Shown here in pieces: positions 44,649-53,601 of a stretch of DNA of 63,174 nucleotides. The translations under genes were made by a program, and so were the position numbers. Within the stretch, counting starts at the first letter, position 1, and every line of letters begins with the position of its first letter. Below the pieces are notes generated by a model that saw only the letters and a list, made by a program, of their open reading frames with translations, was not told the DNA's origin and did not search any database. This DNA is from an uncultured Lachnoclostridium sp. (GTDB lineage Bacteria > Bacillota > Clostridia > Lachnospirales > Lachnospiraceae): the NCBI GenBank assembly GCA_944376715.1, contig CALWDO010000011.1, forward strand, positions 1 to 63,174, read 5' to 3'.

Positions 44649-44729
44649 CATCCCCCGCCCAAGGTTGATGCTATCTCTTTTATAAAATAGTCTTCACTGA
44701 GGGCATCGGATTTCTCCGACTGCCTTTCT
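44636..44729 (-). ncRNA. Antisense antitoxin RNA
   Basis: A minus-strand RNA of about 94 nt is predicted from the promoter at 44736-44765 to a T run after the shared hairpin. It includes a hairpin (GGCAGTCGGAGAAATCCGATGCC region) and overlaps the end of the toxin mRNA, as in TxpA/RatA-type systems. Ends are estimates. Confidence 0.65.
44645..44674. terminator. Bidirectional terminator shared by toxin and antitoxin RNA
   Basis: ATAGCATC (44645-44652) pairs with GATGCTAT (44667-44674). On the + strand CTCTTTT follows; on the - strand TTCTTTTTG follows. Confidence 0.75.
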
Positions 44730-44735
44730 AAGTAG

Positions 44736-44765
44736 ATTATACTACAGGGTGCTTGTTTTATGCAA
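44736..44765 (-). promoter_or_regulatory. Antitoxin RNA promoter
   Basis: On the minus strand TTGCAT (44760-44765), 18 bp, TATAAT (44736-44741); stronger than the toxin promoter, as expected for an antitoxin. Confidence 0.7.
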
Positions 44766-44784
44766 GTACCCTTTTATATCTTTG

Positions 44785-45675
44785 TCAGTTACTCGTTTCC
44801 TCGGCCGCGGTTCCCTGATTCAGTACTTCCGTGATTTTTTCAATCATCTCATCTTCCTTCAGGCGGAATTTGATCTCTACCCGGCGGGAAGCGGCCATAT
44901 CAACCTTCGTGGAATTCATCTGATAGATAGGCTCACTGTAGGAACGGCCATTGACCGTCATAAGCTCCTGGAGCTGCCCGATCTGTGTGTCCGTCAGGCC
45001 ATTATCGGAATCCAGGCAAAAGTTCGCGACCGCGTTTGCCCGGTTGAAGGACAATGTCATGTTGCTCTGGTATCCTCCGTCGGTATCCGTATGTCCTTCT
45101 ATAATAATCTCCGCAATATATGGGCGGAAATTATCCTGCAGCAGCACCCCCAGGTACATAGGAATAATCTCCTCAAGAGTCTTCTTACTGTTCTCTGTCA
45201 GGACAGAGCTGTTATATCGGAACAAAACGTCCGAGGAAAAGGCGATGGATCCCGTCTGAGAATCCACCTGCATGGAGGAATTGCTGAAGCGCTCCTGAAG
45301 CGCCCTGATAATATCCGTCCGGATCCCCACGATGTCTTCCAGTTCACTCTTAGTAGCACGAAGTTCTGCCTGCGCCTCATCGATCTCGCGGTACGCCGCG
45401 GCCAGTTCCGCTTCTGTACTGCTCGCCTGGGCGTACGCCTTCTCCAGCGCATCCATAGAAGCCTGCAGATCTTCCTGGGACAGTTCCAGTTCCGATCTGG
45501 TGGCGTTCAGGCTGATCTGAGCGTTTTCCAGATCGGTCTGCTTCTGCCGGTAAATACCCAGCGTGATGGCAATCATCAGGATAAAGATCAGAAGCAATGC
45601 GGCCATCATGTCGGAATACGACTGCCAGTAACTGGGAGCCTCAAATACTGCCCTGTTCTTTCTTTTATTTCTCAT
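44785..45675 (-). CDS. OmpA/MotB-like channel partner with peptidoglycan-binding domain
   Basis: A 296-residue protein: one N-terminal membrane helix with an acidic residue (SYSDMMAALLLIFILMIAI; Asp22 is the likely proton-carrying residue), a long coiled coil (about 45-125), and a C-terminal OmpA-like domain (IIIEGHTDTDGGYQSNMTLSFNRA, DMAASRRVEIKF in parts) that binds the cell wall. It pairs with the MotA-like protein encoded just upstream (11-bp overlap), forming a stator-like ion channel. The pair resembles ZorA/ZorB of Zorya defence, but no ZorC or ZorD gene is present, and no flagellar genes are seen. Confidence 0.82.
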   Translation of the reverse strand: MRNKRKNRAVFEAPSYWQSYSDMMAALLLIFILMIAITLGIYRQKQTDLENAQISLNATRSELELSQEDLQASMDALEKAYAQASSTEAELAAAYREIDEAQAELRATKSELEDIVGIRTDIIRALQERFSNSSMQVDSQTGSIAFSSDVLFRYNSSVLTENSKKTLEEIIPMYLGVLLQDNFRPYIAEIIIEGHTDTDGGYQSNMTLSFNRANAVANFCLDSDNGLTDTQIGQLQELMTVNGRSYSEPIYQMNSTKVDMAASRRVEIKFRLKEDEMIEKITEVLNQGTAAEETSN

Positions 45676-46795
45676 ATAAATCCCTCATCTGATGAAAGGT
45701 ATAAAGTTCATTGCTCAAATCGTCGCAGGTACTGGAGAGTTTCTCTTCCAGCTCTCTCTGCCGTTCCAGCGTCATGGTCAGCGTCTCGTTCATGGTACGG
45801 CTGGATTCCAGCAGAAGCCTGGTGCTCTCTTCCAGTCTCTGGAAGTTCCTGGCATAGGTTCCCTGGGCTTCGCAGGATTCATGCAGGGTCTTTCCCAGCT
45901 GTTCAAAGTCGGCTCCAAGCACATCCGACATCTGATTGACAAATTGCTGAACGATCCGGTCCAGCCCTTTGCTCTGTTCCTCTGCATTCCCTTTCAGAAG
46001 CTCCAGAATCCGCTTCAGCGCATTCGCCATATTAGCCTGATAGATCAGCATGGCGCTGGTAGTCTCGTCCACAGAAGCCGGCACAGGAGCTGCGCATTCC
46101 TGAAAAGTCATCAGAAAACGGGATAATTTTCCATAGGCGTCCGCCATCAGGCTGCGGTAAACAAAGTTAAATACGATAGAAAAGAAAATGCCGTACACGG
46201 ATGTGTGAAAGGCCACTTTCATACCGTCCAGAAGCGGAGCAATATTGTCCGAAATAGTAAACACATCGCTTCCTGTAAATGAAATCATCCCCATGGACAA
46301 ACCGATAAAAGTACCAAGGATACCAAGCCCTGTCAGCGTCCCGCCGACCGCGGAATTAAAATGGGCGCTGACCACGCTGTCCAACAGGTCTTCATTGATA
46401 TACTCCTCCAGAGAACACACCTGGGATACGGCGCCCTTCGCGTTCGTAGACGCGGAGATTCTCTTCTGATACCGCTCAAACTGACGGTTCAGCACCGGAC
46501 TGGAAAAAGTGTCCTTTTTCGTGCGGTATTCTTCCCACAGGCTCTTCTGTACGGATTCATGTTTTGCCTGCATCTCTTCTGCCGTATCCACAAGGGAATC
46601 GGTCACGCGGTTCAGCCTGGAAAAGCTGACAAAAGATATGATGAACAGAATCCCGATCACAATCAGAAAAGCGACATTGATCGCCAGATTGCTGACAGAT
46701 ATGGATTCACCGGAAAAGGCTCCGTTTATGTACAGGATGATGGCAAACATCAGTACATACAGCACAGCCAGTAAATAATAAAGTCTGTTTCTCAT
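45665..46795 (-). CDS. MotA/TolQ/ExbB-like channel protein with long cytoplasmic tail
   Basis: A 376-residue membrane protein. Two helices near the start (LYYLLAVLYVLMFAIILYI, INVAFLIVIGILFIISFVSF in parts), a cytoplasmic section of about 80 residues, the MotA-like helix GTLTGLGILGTFIGLSMGMI, a further helix (TSVYGIFFSIVFNFVYRSL), and a helical coiled-coil tail of about 150 residues. AGGAGG fits the ATG at 46795, 21 bp inside a longer frame. It is the channel ring partner of the OmpA-like protein; what its ion flow drives is unknown. Confidence 0.82.
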   Translation of the reverse strand: MRNRLYYLLAVLYVLMFAIILYINGAFSGESISVSNLAINVAFLIVIGILFIISFVSFSRLNRVTDSLVDTAEEMQAKHESVQKSLWEEYRTKKDTFSSPVLNRQFERYQKRISASTNAKGAVSQVCSLEEYINEDLLDSVVSAHFNSAVGGTLTGLGILGTFIGLSMGMISFTGSDVFTISDNIAPLLDGMKVAFHTSVYGIFFSIVFNFVYRSLMADAYGKLSRFLMTFQECAAPVPASVDETTSAMLIYQANMANALKRILELLKGNAEEQSKGLDRIVQQFVNQMSDVLGADFEQLGKTLHESCEAQGTYARNFQRLEESTRLLLESSRTMNETLTMTLERQRELEEKLSSTCDDLSNELYTFHQMRDLYEK

Positions 46796-46954
46796 GAATA
46801 ACCTCCTCTTTTGCATGCAGCCCGATATACAACTACTGCTGCTCTACTGCATCTAATGTAACATATTTTATATTGACCTACAATCCAGGACAGGGAATCT
46901 TAAAGGAATCTTCATGAAATCTTAATACAGCCTTTGCCATATTTTCAAATGACG

Positions 46955-46983
46955 GGCGCCGCCGTCTGCAGGACGGCAGCGCC
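46955..46983 (-). terminator. GC-rich hairpin after the yneA-like gene
   Basis: GGCGCCGCCGTC pairs with GACGGCAGCGCC (one mismatch, TGCAG loop), 9 bp after the stop. No T run follows, so it may be an RNA 3' end stabiliser. Confidence 0.5.
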
Positions 46984-46992
46984 AATAAGAAA

Positions 46993-47379
46993 TTACTGTT
47001 GAACAACCGAATAATATGGGACGATCAGGCTTTCACCTGATATTAATTTATCTGATGACAAACCATTTATCTTCATCACTTCACTGATATAATCGGACCG
47101 GTTTTCATAATATGCTCTGTCCATATAGGTGTCCGCAATATCCCAGAGCGTATCTCCTGATTTTATCTCTATATTGGAATAATACTTATATGCCGGAGTC
47201 TTTTCCGGTTCCTCAGCTCTCGTCATCAGCGTACCAAATCCAAAACCGATTCCGAATACTACAATCAATGTCAACGCCAGAAGAAAGAAAAAAGTCCTGC
47301 GTGCTCTCTGCAGTCTGACTGCCTCTGCCCTCCGGCTCCTCCGGAACTCTTCCCTTGCCAAACGATCTGCTGCGTACAT
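46993..47379 (-). CDS. YneA-like SOS cell-division inhibitor (membrane LysM protein)
   Basis: A 128-residue protein with a basic N-terminus (REEFRRSRRAEAVRLQRARR), one membrane helix (FFFLLALTLIVVFGIGFGFG) and a C-terminal LysM domain (SNIEIKSGDTLWDIADTYM ... VMKINGLSSDKLISGESLIVP). This is the design of B. subtilis YneA, which halts division during DNA damage. The sequence match to YneA itself is loose; the regulation supports it: three LexA boxes lie upstream, one inside the promoter. AAGGGAG precedes the ATG. Confidence 0.8.
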   Translation of the reverse strand: MYAADRLAREEFRRSRRAEAVRLQRARRTFFFLLALTLIVVFGIGFGFGTLMTRAEEPEKTPAYKYYSNIEIKSGDTLWDIADTYMDRAYYENRSDYISEVMKINGLSSDKLISGESLIVPYYSVVQQ

Positions 47380-47407
47380 TCTGACACACTCCCTTCAAAT
47401 GTAAAAC

Positions 47408-47486
47408 CAAACATTTGTTCTTTTGTATGGTTCCATTATAATAATCGAACGTGTGTTTGTCAACAATAAAATCGAAAGTTTGTTCG
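47408..47486 (-). promoter_or_regulatory. SOS promoter with three LexA boxes
   Basis: Minus-strand promoter TTGACA (47458-47463), 17 bp, TATAAT (47435-47440). CGAACGTGTGTTTG (47446-47459) is a perfect match to CGAACRNRYGTTYG and lies in the spacer. Two more boxes, each with one mismatch, are at 47408-47421 and 47473-47486. Confidence 0.88.
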
Positions 47487-47510
47487 ATTCGGCAGATAGC
47501 TTTCTGATAT

Positions 47511-47557
47511 AAAAATCCTTCCGGAGAGCAGGGACATATCCCTGTTCCAGAAGGATT
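47511..47557 (-). terminator. Terminator of the acc operon
   Basis: On the minus strand AATCCTTCTGGA ... TCCGGAAGGATT with an inner CAGGGA/TCCCTG stem, followed by TTTTT. Confidence 0.85.
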
Positions 47558-47580
47558 CTGCTATATTGTTATATTTTTTA

Positions 47581-49284
47581 TTACATATTCCGGAATCTGT
47601 CGTAACGCTGACATACCAGCTCTTCTCCGCTCATTTTCCCGTATTTTTCCATAAATTCTTCGATTCTTCCATCCATACGCCTTGCAACTTCCGGAAGGGT
47701 CTCGGCGGTGACCGGCTCTTCTTCTTCAATCACCTGCTCGATGATTCCCAGATCCTTCAGGTCATCTGCGGTCAGACGCATCTTCCCGGCAGCCTCTTGC
47801 GCGCGGCTGCTGTCTTTCCAGAGGATAGATGCAAATCCTTCCGGAGACAGAATAGAATAAGTAGAATTTTCCAGCATCCATACTTCATTGCCTACAGCCA
47901 GCGCCAGCGCCCCTCCGCTGCCGCCCTCTCCGATCACGATGGAGAGTATCGGCACTTTCAGTCCGGACATTTCCAGGAGTGAACGGGCGATGGCTTCTCC
48001 CTGCCCTCTCTCTTCTGCTTCCATACCGCAGAAAGCTCCCGGCGTATCCACAAAGCAAATGACGGGACGGCCGAACTTCTCTGCCTGTTTCATCAGGCGC
48101 TGCGCCTTGCGGTATCCTTCCGGATACGGCATGCCGAAATTGCGGATGATATTTTCCTTTGTTGTCTTGCCTTTCTGCTGGCCGATAACAGTTACCGGAA
48201 CCCCATGAAACTTGGCGATTCCGCTCACAACTGCCCCATCGTCGCGGAAAGTCCTGTCTCCATGCAGTTCGATAAACCCGTCGAAAAGCTGTTCAATATA
48301 ATCCAGACTGGTGGGACGTTCCGCGCTCCTGGCCGCCTGAACCTTCTCCCAGGCGTTTGCCGGACGTTTCTTCTTATCCTTGGACTTTTTATCATGAAGC
48401 ATCTCCGGAGTCTCTAAAGACTGTTCCAGGTGTTCCGGAACAGCTTCCTTATGCAGACAGATCAGATGATACAGCGTGTCTTTTAACTCCATACGCTCTA
48501 CGATGCCGTCGATAATGCCATGCTCAAGCAGGAATTCCGAACTTTGAAATCCCTTTGGCAGTTTCTGACCGATCGTCTGCTCAATCACGCGGGGACCTGC
48601 AAAACCAACAAGAGCTCCCGGTTCCGCCAGAATGATATCTCCCAACATCGCGAAACTTGCCGTCACGCCTCCGGTGGTCGGATCAGTTAAAACTGTAATA
48701 TAGAGAAGCCCCGCATCCGAATGACGTCTCAGAGCGGCGCTGGTTTTTGCCATCTGCATCAGGGAGACGATTCCCTCCTGCATCCTGGCCCCTCCGGAAG
48801 CGGTAAACAGGATCAGAGGAAGACGAAGCTCCGTCGCCTTCTCGATCGCCCTTGTCAATTTTTCCCCTACCACATATCCCATACTGCCCATCAGGAAACG
48901 GACGTCACAGACGCCGATCACCGCTTCTTCTCCATTTATACGGATCTTTCCGGTGACAACCGCTTCATCCAGTTTGGTTTTTTCTTTCAATCCGGCAATC
49001 TTTTCCTGGTATCCTTCATAGTGCAGCGGATCCGGAATTTCTATCCCTCTATCCCATTCTTCAAAGGATTTGGGATCAGCCACCATACGTATGCGGTTGC
49101 GGGCCCTTACGCGGAAATATCCTCCGCAGCGGTAGCAGACATATTGATTGCTTACCACATCATCCTTGTAGAGAGTCTCTCCGCATTTCGGACATTTGAT
49201 CCAGAGGCCTTCCGGAACGGACGGCTCCGCAAGCTTGCCCGGCAAATGGATATGCCCCGTTTTCTTAAACATTTCCTTTAACAT
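47581..49284 (-). CDS. accDA: Acetyl-CoA carboxylase carboxyltransferase, beta-alpha (AccD-AccA) fusion
   Basis: A 567-residue fusion of both carboxyltransferase subunits. The AccD half (1 to about 285) starts with the zinc ribbon [12 protein letters not shown] ... CYRCG and has [10 protein letters not shown] and [16 protein letters not shown]. The AccA half (about 305-567) shows [34 protein letters not shown] and [15 protein letters not shown] charged linker with KKSKDKKKR joins them. It moves the carboxyl group from biotin to acetyl-CoA, the first step of fatty acid synthesis. It follows accC after 8 bp. Confidence 0.93.
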   Translation of the reverse strand: MLKEMFKKTGHIHLPGKLAEPSVPEGLWIKCPKCGETLYKDDVVSNQYVCYRCGGYFRVRARNRIRMVADPKSFEEWDRGIEIPDPLHYEGYQEKIAGLKEKTKLDEAVVTGKIRINGEEAVIGVCDVRFLMGSMGYVVGEKLTRAIEKATELRLPLILFTASGGARMQEGIVSLMQMAKTSAALRRHSDAGLLYITVLTDPTTGGVTASFAMLGDIILAEPGALVGFAGPRVIEQTIGQKLPKGFQSSEFLLEHGIIDGIVERMELKDTLYHLICLHKEAVPEHLEQSLETPEMLHDKKSKDKKKRPANAWEKVQAARSAERPTSLDYIEQLFDGFIELHGDRTFRDDGAVVSGIAKFHGVPVTVIGQQKGKTTKENIIRNFGMPYPEGYRKAQRLMKQAEKFGRPVICFVDTPGAFCGMEAEERGQGEAIARSLLEMSGLKVPILSIVIGEGGSGGALALAVGNEVWMLENSTYSILSPEGFASILWKDSSRAQEAAGKMRLTADDLKDLGIIEQVIEEEEPVTAETLPEVARRMDGRIEEFMEKYGKMSGEELVCQRYDRFRNM

Positions 49285-49292
49285 CTTCTATC

Positions 49293-50636
49293 CTACTCCC
49301 CGTAATGTTCCTGAATAAAATGCGTATTTACATTTCCGTTCTGAAAATCCGGATCATTCAGAATCTCAAACTGAAAATCTATATTCGTGGTGACTCCTTC
49401 GATCACCATTTCCCCTAAAGCGCTCTGCATTTTACGAATCGCGTTGCGGCGGTTTCTGTCATGCACAATCAGCTTCGCGATCATAGAATCATACATAGGC
49501 GGGATCGAATACCCCTGATACAGGGCCGTTTCCACACGCACGCCGTTTCCGCCCGGAAGATGCATATTCTCGATCGTTCCGGGGCAGGGCATAAAGTCAC
49601 GTTCCGGGTCTTCAGCATTGATACGACATTCAATAGCATGTCCCTGGATATGGATGTCATCCTGCGTCATGCTTAAAGGCAGACCGGAAGCAATCAGTAT
49701 CTGTTCTTTGATCAGGTCAATGCCTGTCACCATCTCCGTCACCGGATGCTCCACCTGAATACGGGTGTTCATCTCCATAAAGTAATACTGTCCGCTCTTG
49801 TCCAGCAGAAACTCAATAGTGCCCGCATTGACATATCCCACCGCTTTCGCTGCGCGTACTGCGGTTTCTCCCATTTTTTTCCGCAGTTCATCCGAGATGG
49901 CGCTGGACGGACTCTCTTCGATCATCTTCTGATGACGCCGCTGAATCGAACAGTCACGCTCTCCCAACTGTACTACATTGCCATAATTATCAGCCAGAAT
50001 CTGAAACTCGATATGCCGGGGTTCCACAATATATTTCTCAATATACATGGTGCCGTCCCCGAAGGCTTTTTCCGATTCCTGCTGCGCCATATTGAACTGA
50101 GTCTCAAACTCGTCCGGATTCTCAGCGATGCGCATACCTTTTCCGCCGCCGCCAAGAGCCGCCTTGATAATCACCGGATATCCGATGCCCTCTGCCAGCT
50201 CTTTTCCTCTGGCCGCGTCCAGCACCGGTTCTTTTGTTCCCGGAACCACCGGCACCCCGGCCGCCATCATGGTATTTCTGGCTTCCGCCTTGTCCCCCAT
50301 GCGCCGGATCAGATCCGCAGAAGGCCCTATGAAAGTCACATGGCATTTTTCGCACATATCCACGAATTTACTGTTTTCAGAAAGGAAGCCAAACCCGGGA
50401 TGAATTGCCTGGGCCCCGCTGACAATCGTAGCGCTTAAGATCTGCTCCATATTCAGATAACTCTTACCTGCCGGAGCCGGACCGATACAGATGGCCTCAT
50501 CTGCCAGCTGTGTATGCAGAGCTTCCCGGTCTGCCTCAGAGTATACAGCTACGGTCCGGATCCCCAGTTCCCGGCAGGCGCGGATAATCCTGACCGCAAT
50601 CTCTCCTCTGTTTGCAATTAATACCTTATCAAACAT
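49293..50636 (-). CDS. accC: Acetyl-CoA carboxylase, biotin carboxylase subunit
   Basis: A 447-residue biotin carboxylase: [22 protein letters not shown], the ATP-grasp glycine loop [20 protein letters not shown] and [14 protein letters not shown] are all as expected. It carboxylates biotin on AccB using ATP and bicarbonate. GGGAG fits the ATG at 50636; an ATG at 50645 is too close to it. Confidence 0.96.
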   Translation of the reverse strand: MFDKVLIANRGEIAVRIIRACRELGIRTVAVYSEADREALHTQLADEAICIGPAPAGKSYLNMEQILSATIVSGAQAIHPGFGFLSENSKFVDMCEKCHVTFIGPSADLIRRMGDKAEARNTMMAAGVPVVPGTKEPVLDAARGKELAEGIGYPVIIKAALGGGGKGMRIAENPDEFETQFNMAQQESEKAFGDGTMYIEKYIVEPRHIEFQILADNYGNVVQLGERDCSIQRRHQKMIEESPSSAISDELRKKMGETAVRAAKAVGYVNAGTIEFLLDKSGQYYFMEMNTRIQVEHPVTEMVTGIDLIKEQILIASGLPLSMTQDDIHIQGHAIECRINAEDPERDFMPCPGTIENMHLPGGNGVRVETALYQGYSIPPMYDSMIAKLIVHDRNRRNAIRKMQSALGEMVIEGVTTNIDFQFEILNDPDFQNGNVNTHFIQEHYGE

Positions 50637-50663
50637 ATCTGTCATCTCCCGATTCCGCTGAAC

Positions 50664-51104
50664 TTAACCAATCACAAACAGAGGCTGTCCGTATTCTACC
50701 ATCTGCTCATTTTCTACAAGGATTTCTTTTACCGTTCCGTCATATTCAGAAGTAATTTCATTCATCAGTTTCATAGCCTCGACGATGCCCAGGACCTGTC
50801 CTTTGGCCACCTTATCGCCTACATGTACATACGGATCCGCGTCCGGAGACTGTGCATTATAAAAAGTTCCTACCAGAGGGGATTTTACCACGTTTCCTTC
50901 CGCTTCCGGACTTTCCTGCGGAACTGCCTCCTGTACGGAAAGAGTCTCCTCCAGCACTGCCGCCTCCGGAGCCGGAACTGCCGTGACTTTCATGCCGCGA
51001 TCCGCTTTCATAGTAATTTTACATCCTTCATACTCGATGGAAAACTGAGTAAGCTTTGAAGAAGATACCGTATTGATCAGTGTGATCAGATTTTCAAATT
51101 TCAT
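50664..51104 (-). CDS. accB: Acetyl-CoA carboxylase biotin carboxyl carrier protein
   Basis: A 146-residue carrier: short N-terminal domain, a Pro/Glu/Ala-rich linker, and the biotinyl domain with the biotinylated Lys in VEAMKLMNEI. AAGGAG lies 6 nt before the ATG at 51104 (a second ATG at 51107). First gene of the acc operon, behind two FabT-like operators. Confidence 0.94.
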   Translation of the reverse strand: MKFENLITLINTVSSSKLTQFSIEYEGCKITMKADRGMKVTAVPAPEAAVLEETLSVQEAVPQESPEAEGNVVKSPLVGTFYNAQSPDADPYVHVGDKVAKGQVLGIVEAMKLMNEITSEYDGTVKEILVENEQMVEYGQPLFVIG

Positions 51105-51148
51105 CATACTCTCCTTATCCCTTTTCCAATAAAAATTCTTCTTAAAAC

Positions 51149-51206
51149 TTTGAAATTCAAATATTTTGACATTCAAAATATTATAGAATATGAAAGCATT
51201 TGTCAA
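51149..51206 (-). promoter_or_regulatory. acc promoter with two FabT-like operators
   Basis: Minus-strand TTGACA (51201-51206), 17 bp, TAATAT (51178-51183). Just downstream lie two TTTGA-N3-TCAAA palindromes, 51165-51177 and 51149-51161, 16 bp apart, over the transcription start. This is the operator form of FabT, the fatty-acid-responsive repressor. The fabT gene is not in the window. Confidence 0.78.
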
Positions 51207-51278
51207 GTTGATTTTTTACCGGGAGGTGTCCGGCGCTGTTCTTAAAAGATAAAGTATGGAGTCTTCTTTGGTTCTTGT

Positions 51279-51323
51279 TCCGCATATAATTTACATAAAA
51301 ATATTATGTAAATTATATGCGGA
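51279..51323. repeat. 20-bp perfect inverted repeat
   Basis: TCCGCATATAATTTACATAA (51279-51298) and its exact complement (51304-51323), 5-nt centre, in the gap between the acc promoter and the transporter gene's end. No gene explains it. AT-rich with CCGC ends; a recombination site or the remnant of a small mobile element are possible. Confidence 0.8.
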
Positions 51324-51333
51324 TAACACAATG

Positions 51334-51360
51334 AAAAAGGCCACGACAAAAATCGTGACC
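51334..51360 (-). terminator. Terminator of the sodium-dependent transporter gene
   Basis: On the minus strand GGTCACGA pairs with TCGTGGCC (one G-T), followed by TTTTT. Confidence 0.75.
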
Positions 51361-51386
51361 TTCCCCTGAACTAAGATGTATTCGAT

Positions 51387-52859
51387 TTATTTCTTTGCCG
51401 CTTTTTTGCCGCCTTTCAGCGCGCAGTAGAAAATAAATACCAGGAAAATGACCGCCGCCGCCATCCATCCCCACAGCATAACAGGTCCTTTGGCGCTGAA
51501 GTAATCATAGTATCCTTTCAGATAGATCACCGCAATGATGAGCGGAATACCGTAAGACACATATGTCTTCAGTCCCTTCGGGAATTTCAGTCCTTCGCCG
51601 GCATTGACTTCATCCATAAACGCATTCCATCCCCAGCCATTCTTACTGGTACAGAACAGCACATACCCCAGGCTTCCCAGAGGCAGCAGGTTGTTGGAGA
51701 CGATAAAGTCCTCCAAGTCCATGATCGTGGTGCCTGCTCCAAGAGGCTGAACGCCGGAGAGAAGGTTATACCCAAGCACGCACGGCATGCTCAGGATAAT
51801 CATCAGTACCGCGTTGACTATGACGCCCTTTTTGCGGGACCAGCCCAGTCCGTCCATATAAAATGCGATGATATTCTCAAATACGGCGATAACCGTAGTC
51901 AGAGCGGCAAAAGCCAGGAACAGGAAAAACAGCGCGCTCCAGACAGCTCCGCCGGGAATCTGCGCAAAGATATTCGGCAGAGTCACAAATACCAGGCTGG
52001 GTCCGGATCCGGGTTCGATGCCGAAGGCGAAACAGGCCGGAATCACGATAAATCCGGCGGTCAGCGCCACAAAGGTATCCAGCGCAGTGATGCTGATCGC
52101 TTCGCCGGTAAGGCTTCTGGAACGGTCCAGATAACTTCCGAAGATCAACATGGCGCCGACACCCAGAGACAGTGTAAAGAAGGACTGGCTCAACGCCGCG
52201 AACACGGCCGTTCCGATACCGTTTTCCAGGATTCTCTGGAAATCCGGGATCAGATAAAACTTAACTCCCTCTCCCGCGCCTTCCAACGTTACAGAATGTA
52301 CCGCCAGCACTACCATGATCAAAAGAAGAGCCGCCATCATGAATTTGCTTACTTTCTCAACGCCGCCGTTCAGTCCGAAAATACATACCACAAATCCCAG
52401 AATGCAGACCAGCACTGTCCAGAACGTCATCAGCGGCGCGTCCGCCAGCATACCGCTAAACGCCGCTTCTACCGCTTCTGAAGAAGCCCCCACAAAATCG
52501 CCTCTCAGGCTGCGGAAGCAATAATACAGCATCCAGCCTGCCACAGTGGTATAAAACATCATCAGAAGGTAACAGCCTACGATACCGATGTATTTCAGCC
52601 GGTGCCATATGGTGCCGCGGGGCTCCAGCTCTTCAAAACACATGGCCACACTTTTGCGGCTGCTTCGGCCCACGGAAAATTCGCAGACCAGTACCGGGAT
52701 TCCCAGGATCACCAGGAACAAAAGATAGATCAGGATGAACGCGGCTCCGCCGTATTCACCGCATATGTACGGGAATTTCCATACGTTGCCCAGACCGATA
52801 GCGCATCCTGCCGATACCAGAATGAACCCCAGTCTGGACCCAAAAGTCTCTCGTTTCAT
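51387..52859 (-). CDS. Sodium-dependent transporter of the neurotransmitter:sodium symporter (SNF) family
   Basis: A 490-residue membrane protein with about 12 helices. GCAIGLGNVWKFPYICGEYGG is the family's first-helix signature with the sodium/substrate site, and GIPVLVCEFSVGR follows. Relatives import amino acids with sodium (LeuT, MhsT). The substrate is not evident. GAGAGA-type ribosome site before the ATG; its own terminator makes it a single-gene unit. Confidence 0.9.
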   Translation of the reverse strand: MKRETFGSRLGFILVSAGCAIGLGNVWKFPYICGEYGGAAFILIYLLFLVILGIPVLVCEFSVGRSSRKSVAMCFEELEPRGTIWHRLKYIGIVGCYLLMMFYTTVAGWMLYYCFRSLRGDFVGASSEAVEAAFSGMLADAPLMTFWTVLVCILGFVVCIFGLNGGVEKVSKFMMAALLLIMVVLAVHSVTLEGAGEGVKFYLIPDFQRILENGIGTAVFAALSQSFFTLSLGVGAMLIFGSYLDRSRSLTGEAISITALDTFVALTAGFIVIPACFAFGIEPGSGPSLVFVTLPNIFAQIPGGAVWSALFFLFLAFAALTTVIAVFENIIAFYMDGLGWSRKKGVIVNAVLMIILSMPCVLGYNLLSGVQPLGAGTTIMDLEDFIVSNNLLPLGSLGYVLFCTSKNGWGWNAFMDEVNAGEGLKFPKGLKTYVSYGIPLIIAVIYLKGYYDYFSAKGPVMLWGWMAAAVIFLVFIFYCALKGGKKAAKK

Positions 52860-52944
52860 TTTCTCTCTCCGTAACTACAGAATTTCTTCAGTCAATCTGT
52901 ATTATAGTCTCCCGGAAGGGAGCTTGTCAACGAGAAGAGACGCT

Positions 52945-53601
52945 TTAAAACTCCCTTTTCTCCATAATCCGCACAGATATCCGGTAACAGGCCTGTATAA
53001 CCGCCAGATACAGAATCACGGCTACAGAGACAGACGCGGCTGTGTAACGTGCCAAAACCAGTTTCAATGATTCCACAGCGGCGTCCGCGCTGCCTGCAGT
53101 ACGGGATATTATAATCAACAGCAAGGTAAATATTCCTATCATTCCCACCAGTCCCAGACGTCCCTTTTCGGGGCCGAACCTCAGAATCATCGGGATCGCC
53201 GCAAACAACAGCAGTAGAAAAACGGCCAGAAAACCAAGCATGGGAGGTATAAGCGATAATGGGTTTTCACCGGGTTTCCGGAGCATCAGGAACACAGCCG
53301 ACAACAGGCAGGATACCAGCCAGCTTCCTCCCGTCAGCAAAATTCCAAATAAAAATTTCTCCTTCACATAGGTCTTCCGATCTGCAGGCAAAGTCATAAG
53401 AAAGCCTGTGCCTCCATTTTCTTCATCGTAGCTGAACGTGCTCAGGGTAAATAAGGAAGCCAGGAACGTCAGATAATATCCGGCAAACGTATATCCGCTC
53501 TCACTGGCAGCCATAACGACCAGTGCGAAAAGTACAATTACAGCATAAAATCTTCCCTGATTTTTCAAAAGTTTCCAGTCTTTGATCAATAATCCTTTCA
53601 T
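52945..53601 (-). CDS. ABC-2-type transporter permease
   Basis: A 218-residue membrane protein with six hydrophobic segments; FSYDEENGGTGFLMTLPADRKTYVKEKF is typical of ABC-2 permeases of the YtrC/bacitracin-type exporters. It overlaps the ATPase gene by 4 bp and forms the exporter with it. Last gene of the GntR operon; no clear terminator was found after it. Confidence 0.82.
   Translation of the reverse strand: MKGLLIKDWKLLKNQGRFYAVIVLFALVVMAASESGYTFAGYYLTFLASLFTLSTFSYDEENGGTGFLMTLPADRKTYVKEKFLFGILLTGGSWLVSCLLSAVFLMLRKPGENPLSLIPPMLGFLAVFLLLLFAAIPMILRFGPEKGRLGLVGMIGIFTLLLIIISRTAGSADAAVESLKLVLARYTAASVSVAVILYLAVIQACYRISVRIMEKREF

Noticed and set aside
44785-46795. A full Zorya defence system
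   Set aside because: Only the ZorA/ZorB-like pair is present; neither side holds a helicase or other ZorC/ZorD-like gene.
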